Shown here piece by piece: positions 25,456 to 33,948 of a stretch of DNA of 64,000 bases. Position 1 is the stretch's first letter. Each line of letters opens with the position of its first letter. The notes below the pieces were generated by a model. The model was not told the DNA's origin. It made no database searches and worked only from the letters and a program-made list of their open reading frames with translations. The DNA lies in assembly GCA_963815045.1 (NCBI GenBank), contig CAWFET010000001.1, forward strand, positions 170,550 to 234,549. Direction: 5' to 3'. The DNA comes from DASUPK01 sp963815045 (GTDB lineage: Bacteria; Actinomycetota; Thermoleophilia; Solirubrobacterales; 70-9). The position numbers and the translations under genes were made by a program.

Positions 25456-26961
25456 TTGTCGTCGATGCGGCGCGCGCCCGTCCTCCTGATCCTCGCGCTT
25501 GTCGCCGCGGTCCAGGCCTGGAGCGCCGGTCCCGCCGGGGCAATCAAGCTCGCCCAGGTGGATGGCGGTCCGGGCTACTACGCCAGGTTCTCGCGCCCAC
25601 TGCCGGCCGGGGCGTCGTACTTCCCGGTCGGCGTCTGGTTCGAGAGCGTGGTTTCCAAGGCGAACGTGGACCTTGACAGGGCCGCGGGCCTCAACCTCTA
25701 TGTCGTGTTGACCGCCAACTCCAATGTCGCCCTCGCACAGGCGAACGGGATGAAGACGGTTCTCCAGGCCGATGACTGGCGCTCGAACACACAGACCCAG
25801 GGATGGTTCCTCGCCGACGAGGTCGACATGAACCCCGGCCCGGGCGCGGGCTACTCGCAGATGCAGAGCATCGCCGCCGGAGTGCCGGGGGACCGGGCGA
25901 TCCGCTATTCGAACTACGGCAAGGGCGTCACGTTCTGGGAGTCCGATGCGGAGGCGGCCAGGTTCGTGAACGACTACCAGGACCTCGTCTCCGCCGACAA
26001 CTACTGGTTCACGGATGACAACATCTGCTCCGCGACGGAGGGGGGCTCGCTGGTCGGAGGCGGCGCTTCCCTGAGCCCGGCGCAATGTCACAGGGCGGCG
26101 AACTACGGCGCCACCGTCGAGCGGGTTCGCAGCCTGATCCACCCGGCGGGATCCAAGCCCGTCTGGGCGATCGTCGAACTCGGCCATCCGGCCTCGGAGT
26201 CCGATTGGCCGACGATCACGCCTCCGCAGGTGCGCGCGGCCGTGTGGCAGAGCCTGATCGCCGGCGCCCGCGGGATCGTCTACTTCAACCATTCCTTCGG
26301 CGGCCCCGACCAGACGCAGCACCTCCTTCGCGACGGGGCCGACCCAGGCTCGGCGTCCGCACCGATCCGGGCGATGGTGACCGCCACGAACCATGAGATC
26401 GAGGCGCTCGCCCCCGTCCTCAACTCTCCGACCGTGACCGCGGGCTGGTCTCAGGGACCGGGCACGACCTCGATGGTCAAGTGGGTGACCGCCAAGAAGA
26501 AGTGCAGGTCGAAGGCGAAGGGGAGGAAGTGCAAGAACGCCAAGAGCGGGAAGAAGCGCCTCTACGTCTTCGCCGGCTCGGCGGGAGGACAGGTGCGCGG
26601 CAGGTTCAGGATCCGGTGCGTCGGTGACACCAAGGCCCGGGTGGTGGGCGAGAACCGCGCGGTTCGGGTCCGCCACGGCACGTTCACCGACAGCTTCGCC
26701 GACGGGAACGCGATCCACATCTACCGCATCGCCACCGGATCGAGATGCGGCTCACCGCACCCGGCGGCGGTCCCTCCCACACCTCCTCCCGTCGGCCGCC
26801 GTCCCCCCGCCTCGGCGGCGGGGGCTCCGTGGGCCGTCATCGTCAGCGCCGCCGCGGTGGCTGGGCTCCTCCTAGGCGGCTTCGCCCGCCTGGGCGCCAG
26901 GCGCCGGCGAATGCGCGGGCCCGGCCGGGGGAAGCGAGCCCATCATCTCGGGGCGCGCTGA
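25456..26961 (+). CDS. Surface-anchored TIM-barrel glycosidase-like protein
   Basis: 501 residues from TTG at 25456; an ATG at 25465 is equally possible. A signal peptide (VLLILALVAAVQAWSAG) is followed by a barrel-like domain: FPVGVWFESVVSKANVD, LYVVLTANSNVALAQANGMK and GWFLADEVDM, whose Asp-Glu pair could be catalytic. AAVWQSLIAGARGIVYFNHS is a later barrel strand. A Lys/Cys-rich segment (KKKCRSKAKGRKC) at about 346-360 precedes a small beta domain. The C-terminus is Pro-rich, then one membrane helix (AVIVSAAAVAGLLLGGF) and a basic tail. It resembles the 16542 protein in plan but not in obvious sequence. Activity is inferred only. Confidence 0.65.
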   Translation: MSSMRRAPVLLILALVAAVQAWSAGPAGAIKLAQVDGGPGYYARFSRPLPAGASYFPVGVWFESVVSKANVDLDRAAGLNLYVVLTANSNVALAQANGMKTVLQADDWRSNTQTQGWFLADEVDMNPGPGAGYSQMQSIAAGVPGDRAIRYSNYGKGVTFWESDAEAARFVNDYQDLVSADNYWFTDDNICSATEGGSLVGGGASLSPAQCHRAANYGATVERVRSLIHPAGSKPVWAIVELGHPASESDWPTITPPQVRAAVWQSLIAGARGIVYFNHSFGGPDQTQHLLRDGADPGSASAPIRAMVTATNHEIEALAPVLNSPTVTAGWSQGPGTTSMVKWVTAKKKCRSKAKGRKCKNAKSGKKRLYVFAGSAGGQVRGRFRIRCVGDTKARVVGENRAVRVRHGTFTDSFADGNAIHIYRIATGSRCGSPHPAAVPPTPPPVGRRPPASAAGAPWAVIVSAAAVAGLLLGGFARLGARRRRMRGPGRGKRAHHLGAR

Positions 26962-26987
26962 CCCGGTCGCTCGCCGAAGTCCGCGGC

Positions 26988-27806
26988 TCACGCCTTGCTG
27001 TCGGCCCTGCTGGGGCGGCGTCGCAGCTTGTTCACAGGCGAGCCTCGCTTTCCGTCCTTCATGGAATGGTCCTCGCCGTCATGTCGCCCGTTGTTGTTCA
27101 CGCCCGCGCCGTCGAGTGAATCTCGTTTCCCGTCCTGATCGGACAGACCGCGCTCCCTCCACTCGGCGCGCAGGGTGTCCAGGGCCTCGGCCGCCGAGAC
27201 GCCCAGCAGCAGCAGGATCGCGCCGATCGCGAGCACGCCGACGAGCGGCCGCAGCGTGCTGGAGAGCTGCTGGGTCGGGCTGTTGGGTGCGACGACCTGT
27301 TGCGTCCTGATCCGGTAGTGCGGATCGACGCCCTGAGACGCCTGCACGCGGTCGAGCTCGTGGCCGAGCGCGGCGCCAACCAGCCGAGCGGTGTGCATGG
27401 CGGCCCCCGGCGTGGAGCCGACACCCTCCACCTGAACGACGAGGCTCGAGTAGCCGAGCTGCAGGTCCGGGGAAACCGTGTATCGGGGATCCGCGCCCTC
27501 GTTGACCAGCTGCTGACGGGCCGCATCGGCGCTCAGGCTGCTGGACAGCAGGCTGACGATCACCGACTGGTCCGAGAAGCGGGTGTAAGGATTGTTGGGA
27601 TTGATGCGCCCCAGCGCCGGTTTGCGGGCGATCTGGTCCGCCGTCGGTGGGGGCGGAGGATTGATGAGGACGTAGCTGGATGAGACCTTGTATTCAGGGG
27701 CCTTAACCGCGACGACGTAGAACGCGGCGATCAGGGTGAGCCCAATGATCGGCAGCGTGACGAAGCGGTGGCGCCACATCTTCCGCAGGATGAGGAGCAG
27801 GTCCAA
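26988..27806 (-). CDS. Wzz-like polysaccharide chain-length/co-polymerase protein
   Basis: 272 residues from TTG at 27806, two bases after the Wzy-like stop. An N-terminal membrane helix (FVTLPIIGLTLIAAFYVV) starts at about residue 17. A periplasmic-type part follows, starting KAPEYKVSSSYVLINPPPPP (typical of Wzz/CapA-like proteins). It also contains QSVIVSLLSSSL, a coiled region, and then a second helix (PLVGVLAIGAILLLLGV). The cytoplasmic tail is polar and ends in Lys/Arg; no tyrosine kinase domain is attached. It would set chain length of the exopolysaccharide. It belongs to the minus-strand run of surface glycan genes. Confidence 0.75.
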   Translation of the reverse strand: MDLLLILRKMWRHRFVTLPIIGLTLIAAFYVVAVKAPEYKVSSSYVLINPPPPPTADQIARKPALGRINPNNPYTRFSDQSVIVSLLSSSLSADAARQQLVNEGADPRYTVSPDLQLGYSSLVVQVEGVGSTPGAAMHTARLVGAALGHELDRVQASQGVDPHYRIRTQQVVAPNSPTQQLSSTLRPLVGVLAIGAILLLLGVSAAEALDTLRAEWRERGLSDQDGKRDSLDGAGVNNNGRHDGEDHSMKDGKRGSPVNKLRRRPSRADSKA

Positions 27807-27808
27807 GG

Positions 27809-29194
27809 TCAGCCTCCAGCCGGTAGCAGTGTTCTGTTCATTGGCACGGACTCGGTGCCGGAAGGGACCCTCGCCGGAGCCTCGGCCGCCGCGAGTTGCC
27901 AGGCGGCACCGATCAGCCCGATGTCCAGCGCGTAGAGCCCCGTGAAAATCGGGTACGACAGCGAATCGAACGTGAAGGAGCAGGCCGTTGCGGCAAGCGC
28001 GGCACCGGCCAGCGCAGCGCACAGGAACCGGAGTTCCGGGTCACTGCTCTGTCGCCTCGCGATCAGGGCCGAGATGGTCGGCACCAGGAAGAACGCCGTC
28101 AGGGCTGCGACGCCGACCAATCCCAGCTCGATCGCCGTCTTCAGGAACTGGTTGTCAAGGATGTCTATGGCGTTGTCGGGGAAGTACGTCCAGCCGCCGC
28201 GACCGAACCAGGGGGCGTGGTGTACGTACTGCTCGACCAGCGGATAGTCGCTCACCCTGGCGGCCACCGAGGGGTCGGTGGTGCCGGCGCCGAAGAAGTT
28301 GAGGAGCGTGCGAATCACCCCCGGGGCCGTCATGAATACGGCGACCAGGCTGAATGGCAGAGCACAGAGCGCCACCAGCCGCTGACGGGCCGGCATCAGG
28401 ACGACCAGCACCCCGACGCCCGCGGCGACCGAGATGACGGCCGAACGCGACACCGACGCTGGGATAGCAAGCGCGATCAGCCCAACCGGCGCCCAGCGAC
28501 GCCTGGTACTCCGTTCTGTGTCGTAGACCGCGAGATAGATCGCGAGTGGCAGCAGCATCCCTGCCACGACCCCGAGCTCGATCGGGTAGATGGACGTCCC
28601 GGCCACCCGGTTCAATCCGCCCCGGCTTCCGATCCCCATGTCGTTGGTGTTGAGCGAGAAGCCGGGCAGGTCGCGTAGATACGGCGCGATGTCCAGGCTG
28701 ACCCAGAACTGAAGTGCCGCGACCACTCCGCAGAACGCGCCGGCCCAGCAGAGAACTCTCAGGACCCTGCGCACGTCGTGCAGCGAGCGGAGGAACTCGG
28801 CCGCGATCAGCGCGACCCCGCTGATCAGCGCGAGCTGCATCAGCAGGCGGTCGGCGCTGGCCAGCTCGGGCACCGTCAACGCCTCCCGGTCCATCAGCAC
28901 GTAGGACGCGAGGACGGACAACCAGAGCAGGCAGAGCACGGCCCTTATCGGATGACGCCGCGCGAGCGGGTTGTGGAGACCGAGGAGGCACACGGCCAGG
29001 AACGCGGCGAACCCGGCCATGCCGATCAGGGCGGCGGCATAGCCGCCGGCGCCGATCGGCTTGATCACGGTGTCCGACGGGACCACGAACAGCGCCACCG
29101 CGAACACCTGGAGCAGGATCACCGCGCGCGAGCGCGATGACATCGACCGGACGCGGTCAAGGGTCCCCCCGGAGTGGGAGATGGCTGCGGCCAT
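27809..29194 (-). CDS. O-antigen ligase/polymerase family (Wzy/WaaL-like) membrane protein
   Basis: 461 residues from ATG at 29194, one base after the stop of the GT2 gene (TGACATG). About ten hydrophobic segments are visible. The Wzy_C region has PASVSRSAVISVAAGVGVL followed by a large loop with VEQYVHHAPWFGRGGWTYFP and NQFLKTAIELGLVGVAAL, which is the usual loop and final helices of ligases and polymerases. As there are Wzx- and Wzz-like genes in the locus, polymerase (Wzy) is the more likely role. The long upstream frame overlaps the GT2 gene and is not real. Confidence 0.8.
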   Translation of the reverse strand: MAAAISHSGGTLDRVRSMSSRSRAVILLQVFAVALFVVPSDTVIKPIGAGGYAAALIGMAGFAAFLAVCLLGLHNPLARRHPIRAVLCLLWLSVLASYVLMDREALTVPELASADRLLMQLALISGVALIAAEFLRSLHDVRRVLRVLCWAGAFCGVVAALQFWVSLDIAPYLRDLPGFSLNTNDMGIGSRGGLNRVAGTSIYPIELGVVAGMLLPLAIYLAVYDTERSTRRRWAPVGLIALAIPASVSRSAVISVAAGVGVLVVLMPARQRLVALCALPFSLVAVFMTAPGVIRTLLNFFGAGTTDPSVAARVSDYPLVEQYVHHAPWFGRGGWTYFPDNAIDILDNQFLKTAIELGLVGVAALTAFFLVPTISALIARRQSSDPELRFLCAALAGAALAATACSFTFDSLSYPIFTGLYALDIGLIGAAWQLAAAEAPARVPSGTESVPMNRTLLPAGG

Positions 29195-29195
29195 G

Positions 29196-30119
29196 TCAGG
29201 TCGTCCTCGAACTGGCGTCTCGTTCCCACCGCACGGCCGCGAACGCTGCTCCGCCCCGGTGCGGTAGCGCCATCGTGAGTCTCGCGCCCGCCGCGAAGGC
29301 GGCGTACGTCGCCGCATCGAGCGCGGCGGCAGGACCGGCGAGCGCCGCGTGTCCCAGTTCCCGCAGTGTGGAGGTCACCGTGCCCGGGGCGCGGTCGCGC
29401 AGATCGGGCGCGGTCGTCTTCTCCCGCTTGCCCCGATAGGCGCGGGCGAGGACCCGGACGAGATCGCGGCTGCGGCGCGGGACCCGAACGACCACCGGAC
29501 AGCAATCGACGATCTCCACCTCCTCGTCGCCGAACAACCGGTCCACCCAGAGGTCGTCCGCCACCACGTCCGGGAAGTCGCCGAACCGGCTCCTGCCGGC
29601 CGCCGAGAGCCCATAGACGCCCGCGCCCCACAGCGAGCCCAGGACGGCCGGGACCCGCGATCGGGCGCGGTAGTACCTGCGCACCGGCGCGGAGGCCCCA
29701 CTCACCTCGTAGCGGACCGGCGGCCTGGCGGCAAGCGCGCCGGACCGAAGTCGCTCGAGCACGAGGCGCGCCGCCGACCCGGGCAACGACACGTCTGCGT
29801 CCAGATACAGCCGCGGATAAGCCCTCGCCTCCGCGTCCCCACGACGGAGGGCGGCGGGCTTGGAAGCGCCCTCCAACTCGACAACTCGCACCGGATGATC
29901 GGAAGCTCGAGCGACCAGGGCTGTGTCATCGGTGCAGCCGTTGCAGACCACGACGGTCTCCAGCTCGCCGGGCTCGATGCCCGTGAACAGGGCGTCCAGG
30001 GTCCGCTGGATCACCGCGGCTTCGTCGTGCGCCGGGATCACGACCGAGCCGAGCTGTTCCCGCGCGGTCACTGGCTGCCTGGGTACGGCGCGCAGGGTCG
30101 CGGGAGCGCCATCAGCCAC
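29196..30119 (-). CDS. GT2 glycosyltransferase
   Basis: 307 residues. Motifs: SVVIPAHDEAAVIQRTLDAL (about 25-44), VVVCNGCTDDTA and LYLDADVSLPGSA with the DAD metal site. RFGDFPDVVADDLWVDRLF contains an EDD-like acidic motif (ADDLWVDRL) that often binds the acceptor or acts as base. The C-terminal part is basic and may contact the membrane. Upstream (30120-30243) is 124 bases without a gene; the gene is followed after one base by the Wzy-like gene. Confidence 0.85.
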   Translation of the reverse strand: MADGAPATLRAVPRQPVTAREQLGSVVIPAHDEAAVIQRTLDALFTGIEPGELETVVVCNGCTDDTALVARASDHPVRVVELEGASKPAALRRGDAEARAYPRLYLDADVSLPGSAARLVLERLRSGALAARPPVRYEVSGASAPVRRYYRARSRVPAVLGSLWGAGVYGLSAAGRSRFGDFPDVVADDLWVDRLFGDEEVEIVDCCPVVVRVPRRSRDLVRVLARAYRGKREKTTAPDLRDRAPGTVTSTLRELGHAALAGPAAALDAATYAAFAAGARLTMALPHRGGAAFAAVRWERDASSRTT

Positions 30120-30243
30120 ATGCGCATGTATCCACCGTTACCGCTGACTTGACCATTCGCGCCGAACCTTTCATTGAGCCTGCTTCCCTGCCTGATGAAC
30201 GAACGAGCGGGCGAGGATCTTCTGTCCCGGGTTGCATCGAGGG

Positions 30244-30999
30244 TCAAACGGATCCCTCGGTTGCGGGCCCGGCGGCCGTTGCGACAGCCAGCAGGCTGTC
30301 GCGGTAGCGGGGGATCCGCCGCAATGGGGCCCCGACGGAGGACAGCACCCAGTCCAGCCGCTCGTTCGGAGTGTGCTCGAAGTTCCTCAGCTCGACGGCA
30401 AAGTCGGCGAACCCGGCACGCTGGAGCTGCCACGAGAGGTGTTCGGCCGAGTATTCGAGGACGTGGCCGTAGCCCCTCACCCCCGGCAGGTCGAAATGAT
30501 CGAACAGCTGCCGGCCGCGCAACAGATAGACGACGTTGCGCAGGCGGTAGAGGTTCGGGGTCGAGCAGAGCAGCAGGCCTCCCGGCCGCAGCAGCATCCG
30601 CAGCCGCCGTAGCGCGATGTGGCCGGGCACGGGCAGGTGCTCGATCACCTCGGAGAGGAAGACGGCGTCGAAGCGCCGCTGGGTGGGCGGGTCCTCCACC
30701 GCCAGGTTCCACCGGAATGCGTCGATTCCCGCCTCCCGCAGCTCGGAGAAGCAGCCCTCCTGCACGTCCGCGACGCACCCGTTGTCGCTCCAGAGCGCGG
30801 CTGCCAGATACGCCAGCTGGCCACCCCCGATGTCGAGCACCTCGGCCGGATCCTCGGGCGCCTGCTCGGCGAACCGCCGCAGGATCGCCGCGTACCTCGT
30901 GCGGTAACGCGGGTAGTACCCCGAGTCCTCCTGCCACCGAACGTCCGTGACCATATCCTCGAACGCCCGGTTGAAGCTCGCCTCGCTGAAACGCCGCAT
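30244..30999 (-). CDS. Class I SAM-dependent methyltransferase
   Basis: 251 residues from the ATG at 30999, two bases after the upstream stop. Motif I is EVLDIGGGQLAYLA, and motif post-I is VADVQEGCF. FDAVFLSEVIEHLPVPG and LRPGGLLLCSTPN complete the fold (Methyltransf_23/UbiE-like). The longer frame on this strand is a shadow of the neighbouring gene. The target is unknown; sugar O-methylation within the exopolysaccharide is likely from context. Confidence 0.85.
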   Translation of the reverse strand: MRRFSEASFNRAFEDMVTDVRWQEDSGYYPRYRTRYAAILRRFAEQAPEDPAEVLDIGGGQLAYLAAALWSDNGCVADVQEGCFSELREAGIDAFRWNLAVEDPPTQRRFDAVFLSEVIEHLPVPGHIALRRLRMLLRPGGLLLCSTPNLYRLRNVVYLLRGRQLFDHFDLPGVRGYGHVLEYSAEHLSWQLQRAGFADFAVELRNFEHTPNERLDWVLSSVGAPLRRIPRYRDSLLAVATAAGPATEGSV

Positions 31000-31001
31000 G
31001 G

Positions 31002-31886
31002 TCAGCTCCCAAGCGCGACGCTGGAGCGGACGCCGGAGAGCGCCTTTCGCCGCACGTTCGGCTGGGTTTCCGACCGCGCGGAGATCATCACCGCGACGTC
31101 GTCCGGCCGCAGCGAGCCGACGAAGGCCGGAACAGTGGCGTCGGCCATGGGCTCGGGGCCCCAATGGCTGTGGCAGAGCATCGACCCCTCGGGGATGACC
31201 GGTGCGGACGGGCCGAGCACGGCATCCACGAACACCCCGTAGAGCATGAACTCGGAGATGTGAAGCTGGGACGCGATCGCGTCCAGCCAAGGCCGCTTCG
31301 TGACGGCCTCGATCCTCTCTCGCAGCGCCAGCACGATTCGGCGATCCCAGACGTTGAACGCGCTGATGTAGTCCGGCAGCGGCGGTGACCCTGCGGGGGG
31401 CAGCCCGAGCAGGTCGCGAGCCACCTCGTGCCAGCGCAGGTGCCGGGGCAGGCGCTCGTCCACCGCATCGTCGCTCCTGTAGAAGCGGACCCGCCCGTCT
31501 TTCCGGAAGGTGTCGATGGTGACGGGTCGCACCAGGACGACGTCTGAGTCGGCGAGCACGAGCAGGTCCACCCCGAGCTCGGCGGCGGCGGCGAACTTGA
31601 CGATCTGCTGCATGACCCAGCCCCTGACGGGCGGGTACGGGCGGCGCGGATCCACCCAGACGTTGAACGGAGACAGGGGCACCATCCGCCGCGGCATCAG
31701 CTCGTCGACCGTCCAGACCTCGGTCCGGGGTCCCCGCAGGCGACCGAACAGCTTCCGGTCCCACTGCGGAACGACGAGATGATGGTGGACGTCGGGCGCC
31801 GTCCACTGCATCACTGACCGGTTCAGCTCACGGCACAGCTCGAAATCCGGCCCATAGCTGGGCGTCAGTACCGCGAAGGCGCTCAT
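31002..31886 (-). CDS. Glycosyltransferase-like protein (DUF6492 type)
   Basis: 294 residues from the ATG at 31886. It begins AFAVLTPSYGPDFELCRELN and has LVLADSDVVLVRPV, a DxD-like motif, then FNVWDRRIVLAL and HISEFMLYGVFVD. I recall this pattern from DUF6492 proteins, which have a GT-A-type fold. Function in sugar transfer is inferred. It precedes a methyltransferase in the same strand run and is divergent from the GT2 gene at 32036. Confidence 0.7.
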   Translation of the reverse strand: MSAFAVLTPSYGPDFELCRELNRSVMQWTAPDVHHHLVVPQWDRKLFGRLRGPRTEVWTVDELMPRRMVPLSPFNVWVDPRRPYPPVRGWVMQQIVKFAAAAELGVDLLVLADSDVVLVRPVTIDTFRKDGRVRFYRSDDAVDERLPRHLRWHEVARDLLGLPPAGSPPLPDYISAFNVWDRRIVLALRERIEAVTKRPWLDAIASQLHISEFMLYGVFVDAVLGPSAPVIPEGSMLCHSHWGPEPMADATVPAFVGSLRPDDVAVMISARSETQPNVRRKALSGVRSSVALGS

Positions 31887-31968
31887 GGTTCGGACGATCC
31901 AGTCACTGGTCGCGTCTCCAGATGAACGTGCCGACGAACGTGAATCTTCTGGCCGCGCGCCTGGAACT

Positions 31969-31986
31969 CGTGACGGCGGCGTCACG
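31969..31986. repeat. Palindrome in the divergent promoter region
   Basis: CGTGAC (31969-31974) and GTCACG (31981-31986) form a perfect inverted repeat with a 6-base spacer. Just upstream is a direct repeat of gaacgtg (31924-31930 and 31936-31942). It lies between two divergent glycan genes and would suit a dimeric regulator. Confidence 0.4.
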
Positions 31987-31997
31987 GCGAAAAACAT

Positions 31998-32025
31998 CGA
32001 CCGCCCTGCTCGTTGGTCCTATAGG
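31998..32025 (+). promoter_or_regulatory. Candidate promoter for a leaderless GT2 transcript
   Basis: TATAGG (32020-32025) is a plausible -10 element. TCGACC (31998-32003) lies 16 bases upstream as a weak -35. The GTG start at 32036 is only 10 bases after the -10, so the transcript would be leaderless or nearly so, as is common in actinobacteria. Confidence 0.4.
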
Positions 32026-32035
32026 TGATCGCCGC

Positions 32036-32995
32036 GTGACACCTGATAGCCAGACCACGAACCTGCGGCCGGATCCCGGCGCGGAGGTGACGACCAAGGC
32101 CACCGTCGACGCGGTGATCGTGGCCTACAACAGCCGTGACGTCCTGCGCACCTCCGTCCAACCCCTCGCCGGGCTGCCATGGGTGAACGTCACCGTCGTC
32201 GACAACGCCTCGCCCGACGATTCGGCCGCGGCCGTCGCCGACCTGCCCATACGCATCATCAGGGCACCGCGGAACGGCGGATTCGCGTACGGCTGCAACG
32301 TCGGGCTGGCGGCCGGCGCGGCGGAGTTCGTGCTCCTGCTGAACCCGGACGCGCGAATCGGTTCCGAGAGCCTCAAGTCCCTCGTGCGCGCACTTCAGGC
32401 GGATCCCGCCCTCGGGGGAGTGGGGCCGAGGACATACGGAGCCGGCGGCAGGCTGCTGTGCACGCAGCGCCGGTTTCCCAGCCTTCGCTCGACCTACTCA
32501 CAGGCGCTCGGCTTGCACCATCTGGCCCCGGACGCGAGTTGGGCGGGTGAGGTGATCACGGACCCAACCGTCTACCGGCGATCCGCCACGCCGGACTGGG
32601 TCTCAGGTGGCTGCGTCCTGCTGCGCCGAACCGCGCTGGAGGACGCCGGGGGATTTGACGAGGGATTCTTCCTCTACTCCGAGGAGACGGACCTCTTTCG
32701 CCGCCTTCGCGGACGCGGATGGCAGGCGGGGTACGAGCCGCGGGCGACCGCGTACCACCTGTGCAATGGGTCCGCCCCGCGCGATACGACGGCACGGATC
32801 CTGGCTCAGAGCCGGGTGCGCTATCAGCGCAAGCATCACGGTCCGTGCGCCAGCATGCTCGAGGCGATCGGAGTGGCGATCGACGGTGTGGTCCGCGCCG
32901 CCGTCTGGTCGCATCGTCCCGCGCGCCGTCGCGGGTATCTCGCGGCTGCGCGGGCGGGCCTGAGCGCGGTGCGCACCTCTGCCGACACCCGATGA
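32036..32995 (+). CDS. GT2 glycosyltransferase (rhamnosyltransferase-like)
   Basis: 319 residues from GTG at 32036, preferred because the -10 box is just upstream; an ATG at 31922 would add 38 residues. Motifs are VDAVIVAYNSRDVLRTSV, VVDNASPDDSA, APRNGGFAYGCNVGL and LLLNPDARIG (NPD as DxD), then GGFDEGFFLYSEETDLFRRL, which holds the E-D acceptor-site pair of rhamnosyltransferases. It overlaps the next gene by 4 bases. Donor is unknown; the RfbC-like gene at 36917 may hint at dTDP-rhamnose or a relative. Confidence 0.87.
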   Translation: MTPDSQTTNLRPDPGAEVTTKATVDAVIVAYNSRDVLRTSVQPLAGLPWVNVTVVDNASPDDSAAAVADLPIRIIRAPRNGGFAYGCNVGLAAGAAEFVLLLNPDARIGSESLKSLVRALQADPALGGVGPRTYGAGGRLLCTQRRFPSLRSTYSQALGLHHLAPDASWAGEVITDPTVYRRSATPDWVSGGCVLLRRTALEDAGGFDEGFFLYSEETDLFRRLRGRGWQAGYEPRATAYHLCNGSAPRDTTARILAQSRVRYQRKHHGPCASMLEAIGVAIDGVVRAAVWSHRPARRRGYLAAARAGLSAVRTSADTR

Positions 32996-33945
32996 GCGTG
33001 TCGGCCCACGTCAAGCCGCACGCACACCACGACGTAGACGAGCTGGCCGGCGCATCGCGAGCCCTTGCCGGCCTGGCGCGGGGTCTGGCGCCGGTCGAGG
33101 CCGAGCGGTTTGTGCCGCTGTATGAGGCGCTCGCGGACTGGCGAACGCCGAGGACGGCGGGTGATCTCGGACCGCGTTTTCCACGGCTGCTGGGCCTTGC
33201 GCACGAACAGCTCCGTGGCGACGCGGAGCGCAGCGCGTTCGATCGTGCGTTCGTGGCTCATCTCGCCTCACGGCTGCACCTCCGCCTCGGGGAGCTTGAC
33301 CTTCCTGCGGACGTACTCGAGCGTGTTGGGCCGGCGCTCTGGCGCCTGTATGCGTTCCTCGGCGAGCGGCACAACGGCTACGGGCTCGGCGACGACTACT
33401 TCCTCAGGGACCTGCGCTTCGCCGCCGGGTGGTCGGTCCCCTGCGGCTCGGAGGTCATCGACCTTCGGGCCCGCGTGAGCCTGCCCGGCAGCTTCCATAT
33501 CGCTCTCAGGGCGAGGGCCCCCCGGATCGCCCTGCGGCGCACGATGCCGGGCGGCCCCCCGGCTTGGTTCGCCCCGCACACCGAGTCGCGCTACCTCGAC
33601 GAGTTCGACGAGGTCGGCTGGGAGGCGACCTACCGGAACGTCGCCGAGCTGCTGCGCGCACACACCGATGTCGTTGGGGTGGTCGGGTACAGCTGGTTCT
33701 ACGACCCACGGGTCGAGGCGATCAGTCCGTGGCTCGCCTACCTGCGCCGGGGGCCCCTCGACGGCGGAGCCTTCCTCCTCCGGGGCCACACCTCCGAGTT
33801 CGACGTCAGGAACGCGACCGCGACGTCGCGGACCCGAAGGCGCCTCTACGAAGCGGGCGAGTACACGCCCGTGGGGTACAAGATGGTCTGGCTGCGGCGC
33901 GACCTCCTCCGCTGGGCCGAGAGTCCGCCCCGCGCCACGTGCTGA
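32992..33945 (+). CDS. Uncharacterised protein of the exopolysaccharide locus
   Basis: 317 residues from ATG at 32992, overlapping the GT2 stop (ATGA). No family was assigned. Visible features: an all-alpha N-terminal half (about 15-130) with LARGLAPVEAERFVPLYEAL; then HNGYGLGDDYFLRDLRFAAG; a beta-rich part with conserved-looking aromatic blocks (ESRYLDEFDEVGWEATYRNV; VVGYSWFYDPRVEAISPWLA) and a C-terminus with TATSRTRRRLYEAGEYTPVG. No membrane segment or signal peptide is seen, so it is cytoplasmic. Translational coupling to a GT2 suggests a role in adding or modifying a sugar. Confidence 0.7.
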   Translation: MSVSAHVKPHAHHDVDELAGASRALAGLARGLAPVEAERFVPLYEALADWRTPRTAGDLGPRFPRLLGLAHEQLRGDAERSAFDRAFVAHLASRLHLRLGELDLPADVLERVGPALWRLYAFLGERHNGYGLGDDYFLRDLRFAAGWSVPCGSEVIDLRARVSLPGSFHIALRARAPRIALRRTMPGGPPAWFAPHTESRYLDEFDEVGWEATYRNVAELLRAHTDVVGVVGYSWFYDPRVEAISPWLAYLRRGPLDGGAFLLRGHTSEFDVRNATATSRTRRRLYEAGEYTPVGYKMVWLRRDLLRWAESPPRATC

Positions 33946-33948
33946 ACC

